NCBI GenBank assembly: GCA_050248955.1
Contig: JBFWRK010000020.1
Location: 10,565 to 74,564, forward strand
Source of the DNA: JBFWRK01 sp050248955
GTDB taxonomy: Bacteria > Actinomycetota > Acidimicrobiia > Acidimicrobiales > Ilumatobacteraceae
Direction: 5' to 3'
DNA length: 64,000 nucleotides
Position numbers and translations under genes: made by a program. The notes beneath the pieces were generated by a model. The model saw only the letters and a program-made list of their open reading frames with translations. It ran no database searches and had not been told where the DNA came from. Within the stretch, counting starts at the first letter, position 1. Every line of letters begins with the position of its first letter. Positions 35,918 to 44,807 of the stretch are shown here, piece after piece.

Positions 35918-36535
35918 TCAGCCTGGCTTGATGGCGGCGCCTTCGGTGAGCCACGTCCACGGTTTCGGGCCGCTTGCATAGCGCGCCTCGGCACGTTCGA
36001 TCTCGAACCCGGCGGCTCGCACCAACGCTGTCGGGTCGCGGGTGAGGTGGCATCCGTCGGCAACTCGCTTCTGGACTGGTTCCAAGCGGTGCTGCCACTT
36101 GGCGATCGACGGGTCCGGCGACAGACCGTGTTCGAGGAAGTGGAACCGACCGCCCGGCTTGAGCACCCGCCGGACTTCGGCCAACGCCTCTTCGACCTCG
36201 GGGATCGTGCACAAGGTGAAGGTCGACAGCGCGCCGTCACAGCTGCCGTCCTCGAGGGGGATCGATTCGCCGCGAAGCGCGATGTGCTCGACGCGGACGT
36301 GGGAGTCGGCGATCCGCTTCGTGGCGAGGCGCCGCGCCGTCGCCGCAGGCTCGACCGCGTAGACGAGGTTCACCTCGGGCGGGTAGGCGGGCATGTTGAG
36401 ACCCGATCCGAACCCGATCTCCACCACGGTCCCGGACAGCCCAGCGGTCACCTGCTCGCGCCAACGTCGCAGCTCGCGGGTGCCACATGCACGGTCGACG
36501 AGACGAGGTAGAAGGTGCTCCCGATACAGTCCCAC
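35918..36535 (-). CDS. Class I SAM-dependent methyltransferase
   Basis: A 205-residue Rossmann methyltransferase. Motif I is VVEIGFGSGLN (residues about 37-47), the acidic loop is YAVEPA, and motif IV is LSTFTLCTIP. The post-I region VRRVLKPGGRFHFLEHG is typical of Methyltransf_11 proteins. Several homologues are annotated as phospholipid or menaquinone methyltransferases, but the substrate cannot be read here. It converges on the YihY gene. Confidence 0.85.
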   Translation of the reverse strand: MGLYREHLLPRLVDRACGTRELRRWREQVTAGLSGTVVEIGFGSGLNMPAYPPEVNLVYAVEPAATARRLATKRIADSHVRVEHIALRGESIPLEDGSCDGALSTFTLCTIPEVEEALAEVRRVLKPGGRFHFLEHGLSPDPSIAKWQHRLEPVQKRVADGCHLTRDPTALVRAAGFEIERAEARYASGPKPWTWLTEGAAIKPG

Positions 36536-36582
36536 GGACCACCCCCGGTCGATCGCGGTCGGCAGTGCAGGCTACTCGGCCG

Positions 36583-37719
36583 TCAGGCCGACGCCGGGAC
36601 CGTCAGTCGGAACCTCGCTCCTGCTCCCTGCCCAACGGAGAAGGCGACGACATCACCGCCCTGGGCGCGAGCGAGGCTGCGGGCGATGGTCAACCCGATG
36701 CCTCTTCCGGCGCGGGCAGGGCGGGTTCTCGTGGTGCTGCTGTCGCGGCCGCGGTAGAAGCGCTCGAAGATGTGGTCGAGCTCACCAGCCGGAATGCCCG
36801 AGCCGGTGTCGATGACGTCGACCCACGCCGTCGATCCGTCACGACCTGAACGCACGGTCACCGTGCCGCCCGCGGGCGTGTGGCCGAGTGCGTTGCCCAG
36901 GAGGTTCGAGAGCAGTTGGGTGAGCCGGTCCCGGTCGCCACGCACCAGCAAACCGGGCACACTGGCCGGCTCTGCGATCAGCGCGACCTCCGCGTGATCG
37001 AACTGCGGCCTCAGCCGCTCGGCCGCGGCGATCGCCACAGCCGCCAGATCGACCTCGGCGAACTGCACTTCGAGCGTGCCCTCGTCGGCCCGTGACAGCA
37101 GCGTGAGGTCGTCGACCAGCCGCTGCACGCGGGCTGCCTCGTCGGCGACCGCCACGTACACCTCGTCGGACGGCGCGATCACTCCGTCGATGAGCGCCTC
37201 CATCTGCCCCCGGATCACCGTGATCGGCGTCCGCAGCTCGTGGGTCACCTCGCCCAGCAGCTGAGTGCGTCGCTGCTCGGTGGTGGCGAGGTGCTCACCG
37301 AGCTCGTTGACATCGTGAGCGAGCGATGCAAGCTCGACCTCGGTGGGCACCGGAACCCTTGCCGCGTAGTCACCCGCTGCCATCTGGCGGGCGGCCGCCC
37401 GCATCTCGTCGATCGGGCGCAGGAGCCGGCGACCTACGAAGACCGCAGCGATCGCCGCCGTGATCAGCGCGGCCACGACGCCCACGAGCAGCGCCGGCAG
37501 CAGCGACTCGTCGAGGGCCGTTCGGAGCTGGGACTCGGTCACCTGGCCGGCCCGGCCCTGACCGTGTCCGAGGCCGAACCGGCCGATCCGCCGCTCGTAC
37601 GCGGTCCGGGTGACGACCGTTCCCACGACCGTGAGCGCGACCGCTCCAGCGGCGACCACCACCACGTACGAGATGAACAGCCGGGTGCGAAGCCGGCGAG
37701 ACCATGTCGAGAGACTCAC
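36583..37719 (-). CDS. Sensor histidine kinase (HAMP-HisKA)
   Basis: A 378-residue membrane sensor. There are two membrane helices (about 13-35 and 74-97) around a short 40-residue external loop, then a HAMP domain to about 145. The HisKA box has HELRTP with His160 as phospho-acceptor. The ATPase domain has the N box NLLGNALGHTP, the G1 box DTGSGIP and the F box. It overlaps its response regulator by 4 bp. The small sensor loop and the Asp/Arg-rich exported protein encoded just upstream suggest envelope or ion sensing. Confidence 0.92.
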   Translation of the reverse strand: MSLSTWSRRLRTRLFISYVVVVAAGAVALTVVGTVVTRTAYERRIGRFGLGHGQGRAGQVTESQLRTALDESLLPALLVGVVAALITAAIAAVFVGRRLLRPIDEMRAAARQMAAGDYAARVPVPTEVELASLAHDVNELGEHLATTEQRRTQLLGEVTHELRTPITVIRGQMEALIDGVIAPSDEVYVAVADEAARVQRLVDDLTLLSRADEGTLEVQFAEVDLAAVAIAAAERLRPQFDHAEVALIAEPASVPGLLVRGDRDRLTQLLSNLLGNALGHTPAGGTVTVRSGRDGSTAWVDVIDTGSGIPAGELDHIFERFYRGRDSSTTRTRPARAGRGIGLTIARSLARAQGGDVVAFSVGQGAGARFRLTVPASA

Positions 37720-38411
37720 GACGGCTCCGCCACCAACTTGTAGCCCACGCCGCGCACCGTGCCGACGAACCGCGGCTCCTCCGCCGGGTCACCGATTGCT
37801 TTGCGCAGGTTGCGGACGTGGACGTCGACCAATCGCTCGTCACCGTAGAAGTCCCACCCCCACACGCGTTCGATGAGCTGCCGACGACTGAACACCCGCC
37901 CAGGAGCGCTCGCCAGTGCGGCGAGCAACTCGAACTCGAGACTCGTCAGATCCACGCGCGCATCGTCGACGCACACCTCGTGTCGCTCGACGTCGATCAC
38001 GAGACCGTCGAACCGCATCGCGTCGTCGCTGCCGGCGTCGCCCTCACGGCGCCGGCGCAGCACCGCGCGCACCCTCGCCACCAGCTCGCGCGGGCTGAAC
38101 GGCTTGGTGATGTAGTCGTCCGCTCCGAGTTCGAGACCGATCAGCGTGTCGATCTCGTCCGAGCGCGCGGTCAGCACGATCACGTACGCCGACGACGTAC
38201 GGCGGATCTCGCGCAGCACGTCGAAGCCGTCGATGCCCGGGAGCCGCAAGTCGAGCACGACGAGGTCCGGCGGCTGCCTGCGGAAGTGGTCGAGCGCGTC
38301 CTCGCCGTCGACGGCCTCGTCGACGGCATACCCCTCCTTGCCCAGGTATGTACCGACGAGCTCGCGAATTCCGGCCTCGTCGTCGACGACGAGGATCCGC
38401 TCATGTGGCAC
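37716..38411 (-). CDS. OmpR-family response regulator
   Basis: A 231-residue protein. The receiver domain (1-120) has Asp10/Asp11, phospho-acceptor Asp54 in VVLDLRLPG and Lys103 in TKPF. The C-terminal winged helix (about 135-230) has VDVHVRNLRKAIG and the FVGTVRGVGYKL wing. It is phosphorylated by the histidine kinase translated from the overlapping downstream gene. Targets are not known; the adjacent exported-protein gene is the first candidate. Confidence 0.93.
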   Translation of the reverse strand: MPHERILVVDDEAGIRELVGTYLGKEGYAVDEAVDGEDALDHFRRQPPDLVVLDLRLPGIDGFDVLREIRRTSSAYVIVLTARSDEIDTLIGLELGADDYITKPFSPRELVARVRAVLRRRREGDAGSDDAMRFDGLVIDVERHEVCVDDARVDLTSLEFELLAALASAPGRVFSRRQLIERVWGWDFYGDERLVDVHVRNLRKAIGDPAEEPRFVGTVRGVGYKLVAEPS

Positions 38412-38489
38412 GGCGCTCTTGGTACGGGGCTCGCGATCGGCGCGAACGTGCGACCGCCGGGACGGGGTCCCAGCGGTCGCACAGCGGGG

Positions 38490-38846
38490 TCAGCTGTTGC
38501 CCCGACCGTTGCCCAACGTGCCCAATCCGCCCTGGCGGTGCTGGGCGCCGAGCCCAGTGCCGTCCTCGAGATGGACCCGATCACGATCGCGGACCTCGTC
38601 GCCGGTGCAGTCACCGTCGCAGGTGCCGTCGCGGAGGCGGATCTGTGCCCGCTCCTGCGTCTGCACGACGACCTGATCCTGATCGTTCACCCGGTCGCGA
38701 TCACGATCGCGTTCGGGCTGGCATGTCGTGACCGGCACGGCCGGCTCGGGGGTCTCGTCCTGGGCGAGTGCCGTGCCAGCTGGCACGGCGAGCACGCCGG
38801 CTGCCGTGAGCGTCACCAGCATCATCGTCACCCTCTTGGTCCTCAT
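38490..38846 (-). CDS. Small exported Asp/Arg-rich protein
   Basis: A 118-residue protein with a clear signal peptide (about 1-29, ending GTALAQ). The mature part is unusual: PERDRDRDRVNDQDQVVVQTQER and later VRDRDRVHLEDG give alternating acidic and basic residues, plus two Cys (in GTCDGDC). I do not recognise a family. It lies 78 bp upstream of the response regulator on the same strand, so it may be the signal-binding or target protein of that two-component system. Confidence 0.65.
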   Translation of the reverse strand: MRTKRVTMMLVTLTAAGVLAVPAGTALAQDETPEPAVPVTTCQPERDRDRDRVNDQDQVVVQTQERAQIRLRDGTCDGDCTGDEVRDRDRVHLEDGTGLGAQHRQGGLGTLGNGRGNS

Positions 38847-39041
38847 GACCTCTCCTTTCCGTTCTCGATGCCCGTCGGCCTCCCCGGAGCTTCACCCCGG
38901 TTCTCCCGTCGTGGCCTCTTCGTCCTTGCACCATTCACTTAGCCAGCGCTCTGTCGAGCGCCGAGCGCGAACGCGATGAAGATCACGTGAAGGCAGCCGG
39001 GAGTTCTGCGCGATGGCAGGATGAGCGATGGAGGCGAGCCG

Positions 39042-39644
39042 ATGAACAGCACCGGATGGGACGAGCGCTACTCGGGGACGGACCTGGTCTGGACCGCCGA
39101 ACCCAATCGGTTCCTCGTCGAAGAGGTCGCCGACCTTGCACCCGGTCGAGCACTCGACGTCGCGTGTGGCGAAGGGCGCAATGCGGTGTGGCTGGCCGGC
39201 CGAGGATGGCAGGTCACCGGTGTCGACTTCTCCGCCGTCGGGCTCGACAAGGCCCGACAGCTCGCCGAGAGCCGAGGTGTCGTCGTCGAATGGGTGACGG
39301 CCGACGTCACCCGGTACGAACCGCCGACCGAGGCCTTCGACCTCGTGATCGTCCTCTACCTCCACCTGCCGAGCGCCGAGATCGCCGCGGCCCTGGCCCA
39401 CGCGACCGGTGCGCTCGCGCCGGGCGGCACGCTGCTGGTGATCGGCCACGACGCGTCGAACCTCACCGACGGCTACGGCGGGCCTCAGCATCCACGCGTG
39501 CTCTATGGCCCCGACGAGATCGTCGCCGCGCTCGGAACGCTCACGGTCGAACGGGCGGAACGAGTACGGCGACCGGTCGTCACCGACGACGGCACGGTCG
39601 ACGCCATCGACGTCGTCGTACGAGCCCACCGTGAGGCCAGCTGA
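39042..39644 (+). CDS. SAM-dependent methyltransferase, TehB-like
   Basis: A 200-residue protein. WDERYSG at the N-terminus, ALDVACGEGRNAVWLA (motif I), and GVDFSAVGL match TehB/UbiE-like methyltransferases that handle tellurite or small thiols. LVIVLYLHLP is the motif IV region. The ATG at 39042 follows GGAGG by 7 nt and is preferred over 39021. It diverges from the exported-protein gene. Confidence 0.85.
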   Translation: MNSTGWDERYSGTDLVWTAEPNRFLVEEVADLAPGRALDVACGEGRNAVWLAGRGWQVTGVDFSAVGLDKARQLAESRGVVVEWVTADVTRYEPPTEAFDLVIVLYLHLPSAEIAAALAHATGALAPGGTLLVIGHDASNLTDGYGGPQHPRVLYGPDEIVAALGTLTVERAERVRRPVVTDDGTVDAIDVVVRAHREAS

Positions 39645-39732
39645 GCCACGGTGCCGAACGAGAGCGATTCATCCCACACTTGATCGCCGGTCCGACTGCA
39701 CCGTGACGGAGGCGGACGAGCACACTGACCGC

Positions 39733-40599
39733 ATGGAACGTGATCCCTCCGCCGCTCGGGACGTCTGGCGTCGCCTCGAAGCGATCCACGCCGTCATCTA
39801 CTTCGCCCCCGAGGCGATCGGCGCCTTCTCCGACGTCGGGTACAAGGGCTTCTGGATGGGCTACTTCGCCGGCCGCGCTGCGCCGCTCGGCATCGTTGCA
39901 CCGGAGGTCGTCACCGCCCTCTTCTACAACTTCGCACCGACGCGGGTCGCCAGAGCGCTGCCGGACGCCTGGGCGATCGCCGGGCCCGACGCCGCCCTCG
40001 ACGCGCGCCGCGCCGGCGCCAATAGAGCCCTTCGGCGCATGGTTGGCAGCGCTTCAGAAGGTCCCGAGCTGGCCGAAGCAGCTGGGCTCGCGGCAACCGC
40101 CGCCCGATCGGCTCCCGTCGACGGCCGGGCGCTGTTCGCCGCGAACGCCGCGCTTCCGTGGCCGGCAGAGCCACTCGACGTGCTGTGGCACGCCGCCACG
40201 TTGCTGCGCGAGCACCGCGGCGACGGTCACGTCGCGCTGCTCACCGGGTTCGGCCTGTCCGGCCGTGAGTCCAACGTCTTCCAAGCGGCCGCCGGCAACG
40301 TGCCACGATCGATGATCCAGCGCGCACGCGACTACGACGACGACGAGTGGAGCTTCGTCGTCGCCCGCCTCGCCGACCGGGGCTTGATGACGACCGGCGG
40401 CGCGTTGACGGCGAAGGGCGCTGCGCTGCGAGCCGAGCTCGAGAGCCGCACGGACGCCGTCGCGCTGTCCGCCTACGACGCCCTTGGCGACGCGGACCTC
40501 GACCGCCTGACGACGCTGCTCACGCCCATCGCCCGCGCTGTGGTGGCCGCCGGCGACCTCCCCGCCGCCACGCCGATGGGCCCGACCTTGGAAGCCTGA
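39733..40599 (+). CDS. SCO6745-family protein
   Basis: A 288-residue protein. The N-terminal block LEAIHAVIYFAPEA and GYKGFWMGYFAGRAAPLG is the hallmark of the actinobacterial SCO6745 family, with a helical C-terminal region that resembles a winged-helix arrangement. Function is unknown; the family is widespread in actinobacteria and sometimes sits with regulators. It follows the methyltransferase by 88 bp. The 197 bp downstream of it, up to the convergent SDR stop, hold nothing recognisable. Confidence 0.82.
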   Translation: MERDPSAARDVWRRLEAIHAVIYFAPEAIGAFSDVGYKGFWMGYFAGRAAPLGIVAPEVVTALFYNFAPTRVARALPDAWAIAGPDAALDARRAGANRALRRMVGSASEGPELAEAAGLAATAARSAPVDGRALFAANAALPWPAEPLDVLWHAATLLREHRGDGHVALLTGFGLSGRESNVFQAAAGNVPRSMIQRARDYDDDEWSFVVARLADRGLMTTGGALTAKGAALRAELESRTDAVALSAYDALGDADLDRLTTLLTPIARAVVAAGDLPAATPMGPTLEA

Positions 40600-40796
40600 C
40601 CACCGATCCGCGCATCCTGACGAGCCATTGCCAGTCCGCTCAGCGCTCCGAGGACAGATCACCGGCTCGCACGCCGCGCGTTCGAGCCACGCCTGGACGA
40701 CCCGGTGCGACGGTCCGGTCCGGATCGCTGCGGAAACGAGCGTCGGCGTTCGACAACGCCCCGTCGCGTCGAGCGCCGCGCGAGCAGGTCACTCCG

Positions 40797-41594
40797 TCAG
40801 AGAACCGACTCTCCCCCGTCCACGACGAGGTTGGCGCCGGTGATGAACGCGGCCTGCGGCGAGCACAAGAAGTAGGCGGCTTCGGCGAGGTCGAGCGGCA
40901 GACCGGCGCGGCCCAGCGGCACGCCACGGACGACCTCGTCGAACACCTCCTTGTTGGCTGCCGTCAGCGGTGTCTCGGTGATCCCCGGCGACAACGCGCA
41001 CACGCGTATGCCGAACGGTGCGAGCTCGACGGCGGCCACCCGGACCGCCTGGTTGAGCGCGGCCTTCGTCGCCGCGTACACGAGCCGGCCCGGCCGCGCT
41101 CCCAGCGCGCGCACCGACGACACGGCGACGATGACCTGGTTCTCCACCGGCGTCGCCACCATCATCCTGGCAGCCTGCTGGCAGCCGAAGACGGCGCCGG
41201 TGAAGTTCAGAGCCACGATCGCATCGAACTCGTCACGACCGAGCTCGAGGAACGGTGTCACCCGACCGGTCCCGGCATTGGCGACGAAGATGTTCAGCGA
41301 CGGGGTCCGATCGGCGACGCTCGCGAAGACCGCCTCGATCGAGTCGCGATTCGCCATGTCCGCAACGAGCCCAAGCACCTGTTGTCCGGACGGCACATCG
41401 CGCCTCGCCGACGACACCGCCGCGTCGAGATCGTCCTGTCCTCGCGCGACGAGCACGACATGGGCACCTCCTGCGATGAGGCGGCGACCGATTGCCTGAC
41501 CGATGCCTTTGCTCCCGCCGGTGACGACGGCCCACTGCCCCTCCAACGGGCGGTCGCCGCTTCGCTCGCCGTGCCCGGCGGTGACGTCGGCCAC
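40797..41594 (-). CDS. Short-chain dehydrogenase/reductase
   Basis: A 265-residue classical SDR. It has TGGSKGIG near 25-32 for NAD(P), NAG at about 108, Ser in VSSVRA and the catalytic YAATK near 175. The C-terminus VVDGGES is typical. It interconverts an alcohol and a ketone; substrate unknown. It starts 3 bp after the transporter ATPase gene and so belongs to that operon, whose promoter carries a TCATGA palindrome. Confidence 0.88.
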   Translation of the reverse strand: MADVTAGHGERSGDRPLEGQWAVVTGGSKGIGQAIGRRLIAGGAHVVLVARGQDDLDAAVSSARRDVPSGQQVLGLVADMANRDSIEAVFASVADRTPSLNIFVANAGTGRVTPFLELGRDEFDAIVALNFTGAVFGCQQAARMMVATPVENQVIVAVSSVRALGARPGRLVYAATKAALNQAVRVAAVELAPFGIRVCALSPGITETPLTAANKEVFDEVVRGVPLGRAGLPLDLAEAAYFLCSPQAAFITGANLVVDGGESVL

Positions 41595-41597
41595 GAG

Positions 41598-42728
41598 TCA
41601 GGCCTGCGACGACGCGATCAACGGTTCGTCCTCGGCAGGAGCGGGGGCGCCGTGGTCCTCGTACACCGCGGCCTTCGTCGGATCGAACGCGACCATGACG
41701 GTGCGACCCGGCACGAGCCCGTCGGGCGACGAGCTCACCTGCGCTTCGATGCGCGTCGACCCGACGGACAGCACGACGTCGACGTGGCGACCGGCGAACG
41801 AGGCGACGACGACGGACGCTTCGAACCCCGTCTCATGAGGAGCCAGGCGACGCTCGCTGCGCACGTCGATGTCGTCCGGGCGCGTGCGCAGTACGACGCC
41901 GTGCGTGGCGCCGGGCGCCGGATCAGCGCCCTCGACGACGCTGTCACCGAGCCGCCAGCGACCGTCACGCCGCTCGAGGCTCATCCGGTTGCCCATCCCG
42001 ATGAACCCGGCGACGTACTCCGACTGCGGGCGGGCGAACACCTCCTGCGGCGTTCCGAGCTGCTCGATGCGACCGTGACGCATGATCGCCAGGCGGTCGC
42101 CGAGGGCGAGCGCTTCGCTCTGGTCGTGCGTGACGTACACAGCGGTGAACCCCAATCGATTGTGGAGCTCGGCGAGCTCGTTGCGAACCTGCTCGCGCAG
42201 ACGTGCATCGAGGTTGCTCAGCGGTTCGTCGAACAGCACGAGATCCGGGCGGGCGACGAGCCCTCGGGCGAGCGCCACGCGTTGCTGCTGGCCGCCGCTC
42301 AGCTGGCCGGGATAGCGATCGAGCAGCTCGCCGCAGTCGACGACCGCGGCGATCGCCTCGACCCAGCCCTCGGACAGCCCGTGCTTGAGCTTGCGTGCCT
42401 TCAACGGGTAGGCGATGTTCTTCCTCACCGTCATGTGGGGCCAGAGCGCGTACGACTGGAAGACCATCCCGATGCTGCGACGGTCCGGCGAGAGGTTGAG
42501 CTTCGACTCGCTGTCGAACACGCGCCGACCGGCGAAGGCGACCGTGCCATCGTTGGCCGATTCGAGCCCGGCGAGGCACCGCAGCGTGGTGGTCTTCCCG
42601 CAGCCGCTCGGACCGAGCAGCACGAGGAACTCGCCCTCGTCGATGTCGAGCGTCAGATCGTCGACCGCGACCGTCGGTGGCTTGCCCTCGAACCGCTTCG
42701 TGAGTCGCTCGATCGTCACACGGGACAT
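41598..42728 (-). CDS. ABC transporter ATPase, iron/polyamine/phosphonate type (PotA/FbpC-like)
   Basis: A 376-residue protein. The ATPase domain (1-240) has Walker A GPSGCGKTT (39-47), the LSGGQQQR signature, LVLFDEP and the switch His in VTHDQ. A C-terminal TOBE-type regulatory domain (about 250-355) follows. It has no permease or binding protein next to it, but both occur at 52454-55503, which is the best match. A TCATGA motif lies 23 bp upstream of the start, like the one before the binding-protein gene. Confidence 0.9.
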   Translation of the reverse strand: MSRVTIERLTKRFEGKPPTVAVDDLTLDIDEGEFLVLLGPSGCGKTTTLRCLAGLESANDGTVAFAGRRVFDSESKLNLSPDRRSIGMVFQSYALWPHMTVRKNIAYPLKARKLKHGLSEGWVEAIAAVVDCGELLDRYPGQLSGGQQQRVALARGLVARPDLVLFDEPLSNLDARLREQVRNELAELHNRLGFTAVYVTHDQSEALALGDRLAIMRHGRIEQLGTPQEVFARPQSEYVAGFIGMGNRMSLERRDGRWRLGDSVVEGADPAPGATHGVVLRTRPDDIDVRSERRLAPHETGFEASVVVASFAGRHVDVVLSVGSTRIEAQVSSSPDGLVPGRTVMVAFDPTKAAVYEDHGAPAPAEDEPLIASSQA

Positions 42729-42750
42729 TGACGTCTCCTCCGCTTATTGC

Positions 42751-42770
42751 TCATGAGGATTCACGAATCC
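42751..42770. promoter_or_regulatory. TCATGA palindrome site A, plus GGATTC-AC-GAATCC
   Basis: TCATGA (42751-42756) is followed directly by the perfect palindrome GGATTCACGAATCC (42757-42770), 23 bp upstream of the transporter ATPase start. It is the weakest member of the TCATGA set because the flanks differ from ATnATCATGATnAT. Confidence 0.45.
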
Positions 42771-42842
42771 GAGCGCGATGTCAAGTGCTCGCGGCAGGAC
42801 GGCGTGATCTCGTAGCCGAGCGGGCTCGACACGGTCCTGACA

Positions 42843-42860
42843 AATTCATACCGATGAATT
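42843..42860. promoter_or_regulatory. AATTCAT-ACCG-ATGAATT palindrome before the MDR reductase
   Basis: Perfect 7-bp arms, 40 bp upstream of the plus-strand reductase start and unlike the TCATGA sites. It may be an operator for a different regulator, or the -10 region itself. Confidence 0.45.
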
Positions 42861-42899
42861 ACGCTCGGTCTCTCCGACTCCCCCGCGAGGAGAGCGCAC

Positions 42900-43925
42900 A
42901 TGAACGAGAACCGGCAAATGGTGTTGAGGCGTCGGCCTCGCGGCGTGGTGACTGACGACTGCTTCGCGCTCGTCAGCACGCCGTTGCGGGGTCCCGCCGA
43001 CGGGGAGGTCGTCGTCCGCAACCTGTGGCTCGGGTTCGAGCCGGCGATGCGTGGGTGGCTCAACGACGTCCGGTCGTACGTCGCTCCGGTAGCCCTCGGT
43101 GAGCCGATGCGCGCATGGGGTGTCGGGCAGGTGACGGCGTCGGCGAACGACCGGTTCCCCGTCGGTGCGCTCGTCCACGGGATGTTGAACTGGCAGGACT
43201 TCGCTGTCGTCGGCCCGGACGCGGCGGCGTTGACGCTCGTGCCGAGCGACGTCGACGATCCGGTGCACATGCTCAGCGTCGCCGGCCTCACCGGCCTCAC
43301 CGCGTACTTCGGGATGACGGTCGTCGGTGCACCGGCCGTCGGCGACACGGTGCTCGTCACGGCGGCAGCAGGCGCGACGGGGTCGGTTGCAGGCCAGATC
43401 GCGCGGATCGTGGGCGCGGGACGCGTCGTCGGGACGGCAGGCAGCGACGCCAAGCGGGCGTGGGTTCGCGAGGTGGCGGGCTTCGACGACTGCGTCGATC
43501 ACCACGACCCCGAGGTGCGCCGACTGCTCCGAGGCGCAGCACCGGACGGGTACGACGTCGTCTTCGACAACGTCGGCGGCGCGCTGCTCGACGCGGCCTT
43601 GTTCAACGTCGCGCTGAAGGGTCGGATTGCGCTGTGCGGGTCGATCTCCACCGGGTACCGGCCCGAGCGCCCGGAGATCGGGCTGCACTACTACCAGTTG
43701 CTCACGACGCGACGCGCCAGGATGGAAGGGTTCCTCGTCTCCGACTTCGAGGAGCAGTTCCCCGAAGCGCGGTCGCGCCTGCTCCGATGGGTGGCGGACG
43801 GCGAGATCCGCGTCGAGCACGATGTCCTCCACGGCCTGGAGCACGCACCCGATGGCATCCGGCGCCTGTTCGAGGGTCGGAACCTCGGCAAGCAGGTGCT
43901 CCAGCTCGCCGATCCGCGCGACTGA
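42900..43925 (+). CDS. NADP-dependent MDR-family oxidoreductase (PtgR/leukotriene dehydrogenase-like)
   Basis: A 341-residue zinc-free medium-chain reductase. AAAGATGSVAGQIA near 162-175 is the NADP-binding loop, and GYDVVFDNVGG follows in the cofactor domain. The N-terminal half has the GEPMRAWGVGQV pattern of prostaglandin-reductase-like enzymes. The family reduces alkenal or enone double bonds. A good ribosome site (GAGGAGAG) precedes the ATG. It converges on the LLM oxidoreductase gene. Confidence 0.87.
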   Translation: MNENRQMVLRRRPRGVVTDDCFALVSTPLRGPADGEVVVRNLWLGFEPAMRGWLNDVRSYVAPVALGEPMRAWGVGQVTASANDRFPVGALVHGMLNWQDFAVVGPDAAALTLVPSDVDDPVHMLSVAGLTGLTAYFGMTVVGAPAVGDTVLVTAAAGATGSVAGQIARIVGAGRVVGTAGSDAKRAWVREVAGFDDCVDHHDPEVRRLLRGAAPDGYDVVFDNVGGALLDAALFNVALKGRIALCGSISTGYRPERPEIGLHYYQLLTTRRARMEGFLVSDFEEQFPEARSRLLRWVADGEIRVEHDVLHGLEHAPDGIRRLFEGRNLGKQVLQLADPRD

Positions 43926-43931
43926 GCGCCG

Positions 43932-44807
43932 CTACGGGAAGAGCTCGTCCGCCGCAGCGAGGAACCGCTCGCGCTTCTCCGCAGGCTCGCCGTCGCGCGG
44001 CCACAGCTCGTTCGCCCACACGGTGACGTGCTCGAACCCGAGCTCGCCGTACTGCTCGACCGCTGCGCGACCGCGCCCCGACATCCTCACGTAGATCGGG
44101 AGCCGCTCCTGCCTCCCCGCCTCGTCGGCGAGCTCCTCCAGCCGTGTGCGCAAGCGAACCGCTTCCTCGAGGCTGGGATTGCCCGAGCTGAACCAGCCGT
44201 CTCCCACGCGAGCGGCCCGGCGGAGCGCGCGCTCGGTGTTCCCGCCGAGGATCAGCGGGATCCGGACAGGGTCCGGGGTGACGAGCACGCGGTCGAAGCG
44301 GTAGCACGCCCCGTCGTGCGTCAGCTCACCACCCGCCCACGCCGCGCGCAGGATCGCCAGGGTCTCGTCGAAGCGCGCGCCCCGCTCGTCGAATGGAACG
44401 TCCAAGGCGTCGAACTCCTCGCGCAGCCAACCCGAACCGACGCCCAGCATGAAGCGTCCGCCGGCGAGCATCTGCAGGGTGACGGTCATCCGCGCGATCG
44501 CCAGCGGATGGCGCAGCGGAAGCAGGTAGATCCCGGTGGCGAGCGTGATGCGATCGGTGGCCTGGGCGACGGCCGCCAGGGAGACGAGTGGGTCGACGAG
44601 GATCGTCGACGGGTCGATGATCGTCGTGTGGTGCGACACGTTGCGGTCCGAGGTCGTCGCCGGATGCTCGGTCGAGTAGTCCAGCGGGAGCACGACGTGC
44701 TCCCCCAGCCACAGCGACGCGAAGCCGGCGGCCTCCGCGGCCGCGGCGAGGTCGACAAGCTCTCTGGCGTCGATGTCGTAGACCGACAGGCCGACGCGAA
44801 CGCTCAC
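43932..44807 (-). CDS. LLM-class (F420-dependent) oxidoreductase
   Basis: A 291-residue bacterial-luciferase-fold protein. It has the LAAAAEAAGFASLWLGEHV entry, GIYLLPLRHP and the VGSGWLREEFDALG-like segment (VGSGWLREEFDAL), with GRFMLGVG, and IPLILGGNTERALRR late. This is the TIGR03619-type subfamily thought to use F420. The substrate is unknown. The GTG at 44807 overlaps the acyl-CoA dehydrogenase stop (GTGA), so it is last in that operon. Confidence 0.87.
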   Translation of the reverse strand: MSVRVGLSVYDIDARELVDLAAAAEAAGFASLWLGEHVVLPLDYSTEHPATTSDRNVSHHTTIIDPSTILVDPLVSLAAVAQATDRITLATGIYLLPLRHPLAIARMTVTLQMLAGGRFMLGVGSGWLREEFDALDVPFDERGARFDETLAILRAAWAGGELTHDGACYRFDRVLVTPDPVRIPLILGGNTERALRRAARVGDGWFSSGNPSLEEAVRLRTRLEELADEAGRQERLPIYVRMSGRGRAAVEQYGELGFEHVTVWANELWPRDGEPAEKRERFLAAADELFP

